A stretch of 64,000 nt of DNA, taken from assembly GCA_031216445.1 (NCBI GenBank), contig CM062218.1, forward strand, positions 25,142,001-25,206,000. Reading direction: 5' to 3'. Shown one piece after another: positions 18,285 through 30,032 of this stretch; position 1 is the stretch's first letter, and every line of letters begins with the position of its first letter. The notes beneath the pieces are model-generated. The model did no database searches. It had not been told where the DNA came from and saw only the letters and a list, made by a program, of their open reading frames with translations. Position numbers and translations under genes: made by a program. Source of the DNA: Lateolabrax maculatus (lineage: Eukaryota > Chordata > Actinopteri > Acropomatiformes > Lateolabracidae).

Positions 18285-21200
18285 ATTTTTCAAGAAGACA
18301 AAAAACTTCCTATGCAGTGGTTGTGTAAGTACTGCACATTTTGTGCTGAAAAGAGGTGCTTCTTACTTAAGCATTACCGCTTAAAACACGGGTGCCACAC
18401 TCGAATATCACCACTACCGTGCCTTTATAAGGAGTGCCTGTGCACATTTAAATCTTTCAATGCACTCAAAGTCCACTTATCAACATGGCACACTCAAAAG
18501 GACCTGGGGAACGTGGGTGAAACTGCTTTCCATTGTCAGCTGTGTGACTTTGTGGAGCCTTGCACTGGAGCTGACTTTTTTACCCATTTACGAAGACATT
18601 TGAAGCTGAAGCAAAAGGTTTCCTGTCCATATCAAGGCTGTAGCTTTCAGAGCAATGTTTATTCAACCTTTAATGCACATAAAAGCAAAGAACATCAAGA
18701 CCACAATAAGATGGCATTCAAACCTGAAATTGTGTCACATAATGTACTTGAGGTACCTCCACCTAATATAAATATTCAACCTGAGGATAGTGCCCCTGAA
18801 ACTGATCAGGTTGAGTTTGAGGTTACTGAGCTCAATGAAGATGTGGGAGACTTGGAGAGTCAGTTGGAACATAATGTAGCTGCTGTTTTTCTGAAAATGT
18901 CATCGATTCTTAACATCTCTGAAAATGCCCTGCAAGAAGTTATAGAGCAGATCAACCAAATTTATGTGCTTTCACAGCCATTGTTACATACCTCGGTTGG
19001 AAAAATACTAAATCAACATTGTGGAGATGTTGAGGACTCTTAAGTGAGTGAGATAGCTAAAGTATTTACTGAGAATAATGTATTCCTGAAATTCACTTCT
19101 ACTAGGGGGTCATTGTCAACCACTAGCAAGCGAACATCATACATTTGAAAAGAATTCTCAGTGGTGACGCCTATTGAGTTTGTCCTAAAAAATGACAGGC
19201 AGACAGTTGTGTATATCCCCATACTAAAAATGCTGCAGACATTACTAAACAATGGAGAAATTTTAGATAAGGCCATGTCATCTGAGACAAATTTGTCACA
19301 AGGATACAGATCTCACAGGGATGGTTACCGGTTTAAAGACAATTCTCTCTTGACAGAGGAAGAATTCAGGATTGCTCTTTTCTTGTACATAGATGATTTT
19401 GAGGTGGCTAAGCCCTTGGGAACCTCCAGAAAGAAACACAAGCTGCCATCTACTGGGTACTTGGAAATCTACACCCTAAATATCGCTCCTCTCTTCATTC
19501 CATTCAGCTTGCTCTACTCATCATCGCTGAAGATGATATCAGGAAGTTGACTTTAAATGAGAGACCACAGTCTATTGAAGAATTAAAAGTGCAACTGGTA
19601 GATAAACTGTCACTGCAGTGTGACTTTAAACTGCAGTATGAAGATCAAGACTTCCATAATGCCCTCTGCAATTTGACTGAAATAACTGATTTACCTGAAA
19701 GAGCTACGCTCAAAATCATCCCTCTTGTGACTCTCCATTTAACCGCATTGTCATCACCCACCACAACATCAGACACTGAGTGCAGCACAGCAGACACTGA
19801 GATCCTGTCGACAGGAAGAGCATCACCATCGCTAAGACAACAGTGGCCAGATTTCTTTGACATACCCAATTTCTCAGTTGATGTTGACTATAGACTCAGA
19901 CAGGCAGATCTTGCCTTTATGAAGGATGGAACACGTATGACTCTACCACGAGATATGAAGCATGACATACTAGAAAAGCTTGCTGAGACGATGTACAGTT
20001 TCAAGGCTTACCCTAAAGATGATGACTTCAGCAGTGTTGCAAAAGCACTAATTAGCAAACACCCCTGCCTCACTGAGCCTGGACCACACAGATGGTATGG
20101 CTGGAAAAACAGCCTTAAATTATCGCACAAAGCTTCAAAAAGCTGGATGTGAGGATGTAGCAATCAATGGAGGCAAAAGAAGTAAAGGCAACCCAGAAGG
20201 AGAATCCTCAAGCAAGAATATCAAACGGCCAAAAAGAGGTGAAGCAAACTACCTACCTAACTTACCTGAAGGACATGATGAAACAAGCCTTGAAAATGCC
20301 AGAAAGGTTCTCGTGGAAGAAATGAAGAAGAAACAACCCAATGGCACTCTCATCTCACAAATGATGGACCAATCATTCCCACTACGCAGACAAGAAATTG
20401 TAGAAAAGGAACCTGCTGTACAGAACATTGTTGAACGATGGCCAGCACTCTTCACAGACAGGTAAACTATTTTTGTTCTCAACCAATAAAATAATGCCTA
20501 TCAAAAAGAAATTCAAGGTGTGTGGCTAGAAATCTAAACACACTTGTTGGAATGTTAACACTTCTGCCATCTCTCCATCCCTACCCACCCCTCTCTCTAC
20601 TTTTCAGGTGTTTGCTGAGTTCAACAGAATCGCAAGTAAGAATCTTGAGGGAGACTTCTTTGAGGCTCTGGACCAGTATACCCCACGTTTCATTGAACTT
20701 TTCAAAACAAGAAGGGGAACTGTTGGCCAGAAGCTCAGTGAGCTGATGCAGCACATGAGCTGGATGGTAAGTAGGTTAATTTTGCTTTTGATCTGTGTGA
20801 TAGTTCATCAATCAAGTTCTAAATGAGATGATCCAACCCAACCTATTCTATTTCCTGTCTGACTTGTGCTTGTGCCTTGCAAATTACTCTGTTAACTGGT
20901 CTTTTCTCTCTCTGTGTATCATTAGACACCAAACGTGACAGTACTTCGCTCTGTTGTCCTCAAAGGCATTCCTATTTTACTTGGTGACGACTCCAGTGAA
21001 TTCTTCAAGACATGCTCTGTAAGTACTTGCACATAAGAAAAAGTTTGGTCTGCATTAAAATAGAACTATATCTGTGCTGACATAGAAGATGTAATTTTAT
21101 CTGCACAATATACAATATACATTTTGTACAGTGATTGATGTATTTTGTATGGCAATTCCTCCACAGCTAATCTGAGAGGTATTTAAACAGCCAGTAAATA

Positions 21201-21810
21201 AAAATGAAATTTGCCACATAAACGTTGTACACATTAATTAATTGTAAATCTAAGGAGCAGGAGTCCAGGCTGAAAAGTCAGTGTCACTGTTTAAGAATAT
21301 ATGGACCTTGTGGACCATAGCTTTAGTTTAATCATACCACATTTATTTTGTTGGTTATATTGTAACAATCCAGTGTGAACACATATTTAAAACCATATTC
21401 CCTAGCAAATGCTTTCAACATTAAAAATGAATGTTTAGAAGAGCATAAATTGCCATGCTGAAGAATGTGTGTGTGTGTCTTTGTAGGGTACAGCGAGAGA
21501 CGAGGCCCTAGAATGCACTGTCGGTGTGCTGACAGTTGTCAGTGAAGATAATCCTCATGAGGGTCCAAGTTCAGTAGACCTCCAGCCCATCTCCACTGCC
21601 ATCATTCTGGAGGGAGGTATCATCATGGATCATATAAAAAAACTTGCCTCAGGCAGTTTGTCTGTTATTTGGGCTTACATATGCTTTGCATTTGGATTAC
21701 CCAAAATGCATGGCAAATACACTCAACTTCATTCAGACTGTGATGCTTGGACTGGGAAAGAAAACCTCCCACCAAAACTGTTAACTTTGAAGAACAGTCT
21801 ACTGGGTTAG
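18285..21810 (+). pseudogene. Zinc-finger/PB1-like fusion pseudogene, unit 4
   Basis: Exons 18285-20461, 20608-20766, 20926-21018, 21487-21810. Private changes: Asp to Asn at the start of exon 3 (ACACCAAACGTG), CCAACCC in the intron near 20836, and AATCTAAAC near 20531. Confidence 0.8.
18312..19043 (+). CDS. Four-finger C2H2 ORF, unit 4
   Basis: No substitution against unit 1. Confidence 0.45.
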   Translation: MQWLCKYCTFCAEKRCFLLKHYRLKHGCHTRISPLPCLYKECLCTFKSFNALKVHLSTWHTQKDLGNVGETAFHCQLCDFVEPCTGADFFTHLRRHLKLKQKVSCPYQGCSFQSNVYSTFNAHKSKEHQDHNKMAFKPEIVSHNVLEVPPPNINIQPEDSAPETDQVEFEVTELNEDVGDLESQLEHNVAAVFLKMSSILNISENALQEVIEQINQIYVLSQPLLHTSVGKILNQHCGDVEDS

Positions 21811-23184
21811 ACCAGTAAAGAGCCATCAGCTGTCAGATAGCACTTTGTAAATTATGCAGCAGTTAATGTTCTCCTGTTATCAGAGAAAGTTTTATGCTTT
21901 CATGCAACTGAGCTGGCTTGTTTATGATCTCAAAAAAAAAAAAAATTCTATTAAAGTGTACCATGTTATGCTAGTATGCTAATGGTGGAAATAGCGCCAC
22001 CTTGTGTTGCAAAGAGTTGTTAGATAATGTTGTCAGAAAGGAACCTAGCAAGGTTGACCTGTTTACATTTGTGTTTTGGGAAAACTTTTAATTATAGTAG
22101 TTATAATGTAGTACAAATACAAAACCCAAGGAGTGATGTTTTTCTGTGTTGGTTTAAACCTTGGACTGATGCTCGCTTTGGGACACAAAAGCATTTGTTG
22201 TACTTTCAGTTTTGATCAGAAATGCAATGATTTTGCATGCACTGAAGTCCTGTAATTATCAGGTGTTTACCTGTTTAATATTGTGAGACTGTTACATGCA
22301 TAGAATTAGCTCACAAAAATGTGGTTTTATTTTTGCCATGTCCATGTCATGTTCTACAGTCAAATCAAACCACAAGTTTGTTGTTTAGCTGCTGTTTTGT
22401 ACTTGAATGTACAAGAAAGTGATACTTGGGAACAGAACACTTGAGGCTGAATAATAGATTTAATGCATATTGTTATTACAATAGCCTAACAGACATAGAT
22501 CACACTATGAGCAATTTTGCAACTAGCTTTAAAATACATTAAATATGACAAGAGGATAGAGAACAGTCATTTTATTGTTTATTGTAAGGTTATTACATGA
22601 GTGATAAAACACACATTTTATATTGGAGAATTGGAATCAAAAGTAACAATATCGAACATTTATTGTTCAGTCTAGATCTGTCAGTGATGCAATTATTTTT
22701 TTAATAAATGTTGTAATGCAGCTGAACAAACCCAGTGAGTGTTCTTTTAAAGTATATGTTTGTGGTGTTTTTCCCTTTATTAGGTAATAACAGCTAAAAT
22801 AGATAAGAAATGGGAGAAGGACAAGGACCCATTCAAGGAAATTGGTTTGTTTAATTTAACTGAACTGAAATGAACTGAAAAAAATGAGTGAGTAGTAAGT
22901 AGTAGGTATCATAATTCTAAGTGGGGTTAAATTTGTATCAAGCAGTCCACACAAAATGAAAAAATTAAGTTAACACTAAGCATGGCTATTAAGTTACATG
23001 AACTTTTTTTTTTTTTTTAGTTGTACTACTTGATTTGGTACTGCACACTTAAAATAAACAAGCTTTTCTAACTCACTATTCTTAAGATTACTTTGCTTAA
23101 TTTGCAACGAGTTTGCATACTTTTTTTAAGTAAGGTCAACTAATTAGATTTTACAGTGAGTATACGTACACACGTCTCCCGCAG

Positions 23185-23516
23185 AGCTATGTTGAAAGTC
23201 CCTCAATATTCAGTCGAGTATTGGCTAATGACCTGCAACACCTAGACGTGTCCAGTACAGTACTACAATATGTAGATGATCTCTTGATATGTAGCACCTC
23301 CAAAGCTCAATGTGCACAAGACTCAGTCTCAGCCCTGATGGCTTTAGAAAAGGGGGCTCACAAGGTGAGTAAAAATAAATTACAGTTTTGCCAGACACAG
23401 GTTGAATACTTAGGTAGACAACTCTGTGGCACTAAATGAGCTATAGTGCCCTCACAAATTGAGGCAGTATCGAAAGCTCCCAAACCACAAACGGTGAGAC
23501 ACATGTCGTCATTTCT
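23185..23516 (+). mobile_element. ERV reverse-transcriptase fragment, unit 4
   Basis: No private change in the open part; internal TGA present. Confidence 0.87.
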
Positions 23517-23708
23517 GCCATCTCAGCTTTACTAGAAGCCATACACCATCCAAAAGTGTTAGCCATCATTAAATGCGTAGCTCATCAAAAAACGAATTCC
23601 CTGATAGCTAAAGGCAACAACTTAGCAGATGAAGCCGCAAAACGCATAGCTACACCCACCTGTATAGGACCACTGCTAGTAGCTGGAGATTGTGAACCAC
23701 TGACAAAC
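23517..23708 (+). mobile_element. ERV RNase H C-terminal fragment, unit 5
   Basis: Six-A form, open across the fragment. Confidence 0.84.
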
Positions 23709-23709
23709 T

Positions 23710-23719
23710 TATATATATA

Positions 23720-23751
<32 letters not shown>
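23710..23751 (+). repeat. (AT)n microsatellite, 30-bp main tract
   Basis: Same length as in unit 4. Confidence 0.97.
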
Positions 23752-23754
<3 letters not shown>

Positions 23755-23762
23755 CTATATAT

Positions 23763-24083
23763 ATGTGCTGCTATGTAATAGCAGCACAACATCAGGCAAG
23801 TCCATATGCACATTCTGTATGGGCAAAAAGGGGGGCAAGTATAATCACTGAAGAAGGTCCATCACATGGGCTATGGCGAAGTGCACATGGACATATTGTC
23901 CTCCCAACATCTTTGGTACAGGTTGCTACACGTAGTGCGCATGGTCAGGACCATTGCACAAGTGGGGAGGTGTTGAGACGCCTTCAAGCAGTCTGGTGGT
24001 CACCATTTTTCCGACCTGCGTTTGTAGCTGAGACAATTTTGCAAGGAAGGTTTTTTTCTGTTGCTCTGGTATTTCAAGTCTGA
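23763..24083 (+). mobile_element. ERV integrase N-terminal fragment, unit 5
   Basis: No amino-acid change against the other copies. Confidence 0.76.
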
Positions 24084-24157
24084 TACTGCATGTTAGTGTT
24101 TTTGTTTTTTGTTTCTATTTTGCCGGGCTTGATGCTAAAATGATCTTTTCTTTTCAG

Positions 24158-27100
24158 ATTTTTCAAGAAGACAAAAAACTTCCTATGCAGTGGTTGTGTA
24201 AGTACTGCACATTTTGTGCTGAAAAGAGGTGCTTCTTACTTAAGCATTACCGCTTAAAACACGGGTGCCACACTCGAATATCACCACTACCGTGCCTTTA
24301 TAAGGAGTGCCTGTGCACATTTAAATCTTTCAATGCACTCAAAGTCCACTTATCAACATGGCACACTCAAAAGGACCTGGGGAACGTGGGTAAAACTGCT
24401 TTCCATTGTCAGCTGTGTGACTTTGTGGAGCCTTGCACTGGAGCTGACTTTTTTACCCATTTACGAAGACATTTGAAGCTGAAGCAAAAGGTTTCCTGTC
24501 CATATCAAGGCTGTAGCTTTCAGAGCAATGTTTATTCAACCTTTAATGCACATAAAAGCAAAGAACATCAAGACCACAATAAGATGGCATTCAAACCTGA
24601 AATTGTGTCACATAATGTACTTGAGGTACCTCCACCTAATATAAATATTCAACCTGAGGATAGTGCCCCTGAAACTGATCAGGTTGAGTTTGAGGTTACT
24701 GAGCTCAATGAAGATGTGGGAGACTTGGAGAGTCAGTTGGAACATAATGTAGCTGCTGTTTTTCTGAAAATGTCATCGATTCTTAACATCTCTGAAAATG
24801 CCCTGCAAGAAGTTATAGAGCAGATCAACCAAATTTATGTGCTTTCACAGCCATTGTTACATACCTCGGTTGGAAAAATACTAAATCAACATTGTGGAGA
24901 TGTTGAGGACTCTTAAGTGAGTGAGATAGCTAAAGTATTTACTGAGAATAATGTATTCCTGAAATTCACTTCTACTAGGGGGTCATTGTCAACCACTAGC
25001 AAGCGAACATCATACATTTGAAAAGAATTCTCAGTGGTGACGCCTATTGAGTTTGTCCTAAAAAATGACAGGCAGACAGTTGTGTATATCCCCATACTAA
25101 AAATGCTGCAGACATTACTAAACAATGGAGAAATTTTAGATAAGGCCATGTCATCTGAGACAAATTTGTCACAAGGATACAGATCTCACAGGGATGGTTA
25201 CCGGTTTAAAGACAATTCTCTCTTGACAGAGGAAGAATTCAGGATTGCTCTTTTCTTGTACATAGATGATTTTGAGGTGGCTAAGCCCTTGGGAACCTCC
25301 AGAAAGAAACACAAGCTGCCATCTACTGGGTACTTGGAAATCTACACCCTAAATATCGCTCCTCTCTTCATTCCATTCAGCTTGCTCTACTCATCATCGC
25401 TGAAGATGATATCAGGAAGTTGACTTTAAATGAGAGACCACAGTCTATTGAAGAATTAAAAGTGCAACTGGTAGATAAACTGTCACTGCAGTATGACTTT
25501 AAACTGCAGTATGAAGATCAAGACTTCCATAATGCCCTCTGCAATTTGACTGAAATAACTGATTTACCTGAAAGAGCTACGCTCAAAATCATCCCTCTTG
25601 TGACTCTCCATTTAACCGCATTGTCATCACCCACCACAACATCAGACACTGAGTGCAGCACAGCAGACACTGAGATCCTGTCGACAGGAAGAGCATCACC
25701 ATCGCTAAGACAACAGTGGCCAGATTTCTTTGACATACCCAATTTCTCAGTTGATGTTGACTATAGACTCAGACAGGCAGATCTTGCCTTTATGAAGGAT
25801 GGAACACGTATGACTCTACCACGAGATATGAAGCATGACATACTAGAAAAGCTTGCTGAGACGATGTACAGTTTCAAGGCGATAAGATGATGACTTCAGC
25901 AGTGTTGCAAAAGCACTAATTAGCAAACACCCCTGCCTCACTGAGCCTGGACCACACAGATGGTATGGCTGGAAAAACAGCCTTAAATTATCGCACAAAG
26001 CTTCAAAAAGCTGGATGTGAGGATGTAGCAATCAATGGAGGCAAAAGAAGTAAAGGCAACCCAGAAGGAGAATCCTCAAGCAAGAATATCAAACGGCCAA
26101 AAAGAGGTGAAGCAAACTACCTACCTAACTTACCTGAAGGACATGATGAAACAAGCCTTGAAAATGCCAGAAAGGTTCTCGTGGAAGAAATGAAGAAGAA
26201 ACAACCCAATGGCACTCTCATCTCACAAATGATGGACCAATCATTCCCACTACGCAGACAAGAAATTGTAGAAAAGGAACCTGCTGTACAGAACATTGTT
26301 GAACGATGGCCAGCACTCTTCACAGACAGGTAAACTATTTTTGTTCTCAACCAATAAAATAATGCCTATCAAAAAGAAATTCAAGGTGTGTGGCTAGAAA
26401 TCCAAACACACTTGTTGGAATGTTAACACTTCTGCCATCTCTCCATCCCTACCCACCCCTCTCTCTACTTTTCAGGTGTTTGCTGAGTTCAACAGAATCG
26501 CAAGTAAGAATCTTGAGGGAGACTTCTTTGAGGCTCTGGACCAGTATACCCCACGTTTCATTGAACTTTTCAAAACAAGAAGGGGAACTGTTGGCCAGAA
26601 GCTCAGTGAGCTGATGCAGCACATGAGCTGGATGGTAAGTAGGTTAATTTTGCTTTTCATCTGTGTGATAGTTCATCAATCAAGTTCTAAATGAGATGAT
26701 CCAGCCCAACCTATTCTATTTCCTGTCTGACTTGTGCTTGTGCCTTGCAAATTACTCTGTTAACTGGTCTTTTCTCTCTCTGTGTATCATTAGACACCAG
26801 ACGTGACAGTACTTCGCTCTGTTGTCCTCAAAGGCATTCCTATTTTACTTGGTGATGACTCCAGTGAATTCTTCAAGACATGCTCTGTAAGTACTTGCAC
26901 ATAAGAAAAAGTTTGGTCTGCATTAAAATAGAACTATATCTGTGCTGACATAGAAGATGTAATTTTATCTGCACAATATACAATATACATTTTGTACAGT
27001 GATTGATGTATTTTGTATGGCAATTCCTCCACAGCTAATCTGAGAGGTATTTAAACAGCCAGTAAATAAAAATGAAATTTGCCACATAAACGTTGTACAC

Positions 27101-27678
27101 ATTAATTAATTGTAAATCTAAGGAGCAGGAGTCCAGGCTGAAAAGTCAGTGTCACTGTTTAAGAATATATGGACCTTGTGGACCATAGCTTTAGTTTAAT
27201 CATACCACATTTATTTTGTTGGTTATATTGTAACAATCCAGTGTGAACACATATTTAAAACCATATTCCCTAGCAAATGCTTTCAACATTAAAAATGAAT
27301 GTTTAGAAGAGCATAAATTGCCATGCTGAAGAATGTGTGTGTGTGTCTTTGTAGGGTACAGCGAGAGACGAGGCCCTAGAATGCACTGTCGGTGTGCTGA
27401 CAGTTGTCAGTGAAGATAATCCTCATGAGGGTCCAAGTTCAGTAGACCTCCAGCCCATCTCCACTGCCATCATTCTGGAGGGAGGTATCATCATGGATCA
27501 TATAAAAAAACTTGCCTCAGGCAGTTTGTCTGTTATTTGGGCTTACATATGCTTTGCATTTGGATTACCCAAAATGCATGGCAAATACACTCAACTTCAT
27601 TCAGACTGTGATGCTTGGACTGGGAAAGAAAACCTCCCACCAAAACTGTTAACTTTGAAGAACAGTCTACTGGGTTAG
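24158..27678 (+). pseudogene. Zinc-finger/PB1-like fusion pseudogene, unit 5, extra frameshift
   Basis: Exons 24158-26329, 26476-26634, 26794-26886, 27355-27678. At about 25880 the bases TTACCCTAA are replaced by GATA (net -5), giving a stop at 25888-25890 and throwing the ALISKHPCL part out of frame. LQYDFK (TAT) near 25490 is shared with units 9 and 11. GGTGATGAC in exon 3 is a private silent change. Confidence 0.8.
24185..24916 (+). CDS. Four-finger C2H2 ORF, unit 5 (E70K)
   Basis: Glu70 to Lys between fingers 2 and 3 (GGTAAAACT); zinc ligands intact. Confidence 0.45.
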   Translation: MQWLCKYCTFCAEKRCFLLKHYRLKHGCHTRISPLPCLYKECLCTFKSFNALKVHLSTWHTQKDLGNVGKTAFHCQLCDFVEPCTGADFFTHLRRHLKLKQKVSCPYQGCSFQSNVYSTFNAHKSKEHQDHNKMAFKPEIVSHNVLEVPPPNINIQPEDSAPETDQVEFEVTELNEDVGDLESQLEHNVAAVFLKMSSILNISENALQEVIEQINQIYVLSQPLLHTSVGKILNQHCGDVEDS

Positions 27679-29053
27679 ACCAGTAAAGAGCCATCAGCTG
27701 TCAGATAGCACTTTGTAAATTATGCAGCAGTTAATGTTCTCCTGTTATCAGAGAAAGTTTTATGCTTTCATGCAACTGAGCTGGCTTGTTTATGATCTCA
27801 AAAAAAAAAAAAATTCTATTAAAGTGTACCATGTTATGCTAGTATGCTAATGGTGGAAATAGCGCCACCTTGTGTTGCAAAGAGTTGTTAGATAATGTTG
27901 TCAGAAAGGAACCTAGCAAGGTTGACCTGTTTACATTTGTGTTTTGGGAAAACTTTTAATTATAGTAGTTATAATGTAGTACAAATACAAAACCCAAGGA
28001 GTGATGTTTTTCTGTGTTGGTTTAAACCTTGGACTGATGCTCGCTTTGGGACACAAAAGCATTTGTTGTACTTTCAGTTTTGATCAGAAATGCAATGATT
28101 TTGCATGCACTGAAGTCCTGTAATTATCAGGTGTTTACCTGTTTAATATTGTGAGACTGTTACATGCATAGAATTAGCTCACAAAAATGTGGTTTTATTT
28201 TTGCCATGTCCATGTCATGTTCTACAGTCAAATCAAACCACAAGTTTGTTGTTTAGCTGCTGTTTTGTACTTGAATGTACAAGAAAGTGATACTTGGGAA
28301 CAGAACACTTGAGGCTGAATAATAGATTTAATGCATATTGTTATTACAATAGCCTAACAGACATAGATCACACTATGAGCAATTTTGCAACTAGCTTTAA
28401 AATACATTAAATATGACAAGAGGATAGAGAACAGTCATTTTATTGTTTATTGTAAGGTTATTACATGAGTGATAAAACACACATTTTATATTGGAGAATT
28501 GGAATCAAAAGTAACAATATCGAACATTTATTGTTCAGTCTAGATCTGTCAGTGATGCAATTATTTTTTTAATAAATGTTGTAATGCAGCTGAACAAACC
28601 CAGTGAGTGTTCTTTTAAAGTATATGTTTGTGGTGTTTTTCCCTTTATTAGGTAATAACAGCTAAAATAGATAAGAAATGGGAGAAGGACAAGGACCCAT
28701 TCAAGGAAATTGGTTTGTTTAATTTAACTGAACTGAAATGAACTGAAAAAAAATGAGTGAGTAGTAAGTAGTAGGTATCATAATTCTAAGAGGGGTTAAA
28801 TTTGTATCAAGCAGTCCACACAAAATGAAAAAATTAAGTTAACACTAAGCATGGCTATTAAGTTACATGAACTTTTTTTTTTTTTTTTAGTTGTACTACT
28901 TGATTTGGTACTGCACACTTAAAATAAACAAGCTTTTCTAACTCACTATTCTTAAGATTACTTTGCTTAATTTGGACGAGTTTGCATACTTTTTTTAAGT
29001 AAGGTCAACTAATTAGATTTTACAGTGAGTATACGTACACACGTCTCCCGCAG

Positions 29054-29385
29054 AGCTATGTTGAAAGTCCCTCAATATTCAGTCGAGTATTGGCTAATGA
29101 CCTGCAACACCTAGACGTGTCCAGTACAGTACTACAATATGTAGATGATCTCTTGATATGTAGCACCTCCAAAGCTCAATGTGCACAAGACTCAGTCTCA
29201 GCCCTGATGGCTTTAGAAAAGGGGGCTCACAAGGTGAGTAAAAATAAATTACAGTTTTGCCAGACACAGGTTGAATACTTAGGTAGACAACTCTGTGGCA
29301 CTAAATGAGCTATAGTGCCCTCACAAATTGAGGCAGTATCGAAAGCTCCCAAACCACAAACGGTGAGACACATGTCGTCATTTCT
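29054..29385 (+). mobile_element. ERV reverse-transcriptase fragment, unit 5
   Basis: No private change in the open part. Confidence 0.87.
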
Positions 29386-29577
29386 GCCATCTCAGCTTTA
29401 CTAGAAGCCATACACCATCCAAAAGTGTTAGCCATCATTAAATGCGTAGCTCATCAAAAAACGAATTCCCTGATAGCTAAAGGCAACAACTTAGCAGATG
29501 AAGCCGCAAAACGCATAGCTACACCCACCTGTATAGGACCACTGCTAGTAGCTGGAGATTGTGAACCACTGACAAAC
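29386..29577 (+). mobile_element. ERV RNase H C-terminal fragment, unit 6
   Basis: Six-A form. Confidence 0.84.
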
Positions 29578-29578
29578 T

Positions 29579-29588
29579 TATATATATA

Positions 29589-29626
<38 letters not shown>
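29579..29626 (+). repeat. (AT)n microsatellite, 36-bp main tract
   Basis: Two bases shorter than in its twin, unit 8; the only difference I found between the two units. Confidence 0.97.
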
Positions 29627-29629
<3 letters not shown>

Positions 29630-29637
29630 CTATATAT

Positions 29638-29958
29638 ATGTGCTGCTATGTAATAGCAGCACAACATCAGGCAAGTCCATATGCACATTCTGTATGGGCA
29701 AAAAGGGGGGCAAGTATAATCACTGAAGAAGGTCCATCACATGGGCTATGGCGAAGTGCACATGGACATATTGTCCTCCCAACATCTTTGGTACAGGTTG
29801 CTACACGTAGTGCGCATGGTCAGGACCATTGCACAAGTGGGGAGGTGTTGAGACGCCTTCAAGCAGTCTGGTGGTCACCATTTTTCCGACCTGCGTTTGT
29901 AGCTGAGACAATTTTGCAAGGAAGGTTTTTTTCTGTTGCTCTGGTATTTCAAGTCTGA
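29638..29958 (+). mobile_element. ERV integrase N-terminal fragment, unit 6
   Basis: No amino-acid change against the other copies. Confidence 0.76.
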
Positions 29959-30032
29959 TACTGCATGTTAGTCTTTTTGTTTTTTGTTTCTATTTTGCCG
30001 GGCTTGATGCTAAAATGATCTTTTCTTTTCAG

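Larger units (their letters stand above)
17644..23516 (+). repeat. Tandem unit 4 (5873 bp)
   Basis: First unit with six A in RNase H. Length is explained by AT tract -6, A-run +1, an A7 instead of A8 run near 22880, and a 15-base T run. Confidence 0.97.
23517..29385 (+). repeat. Tandem unit 5 (5869 bp)
   Basis: Its second half (from about 25.87 kb) pairs with the second half of unit 7: both carry the net 5-base indel, CTTTTCATC in intron 2, AGGGGTT and TTTGGACGAG. Its first half does not pair with unit 7. Confidence 0.97.
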
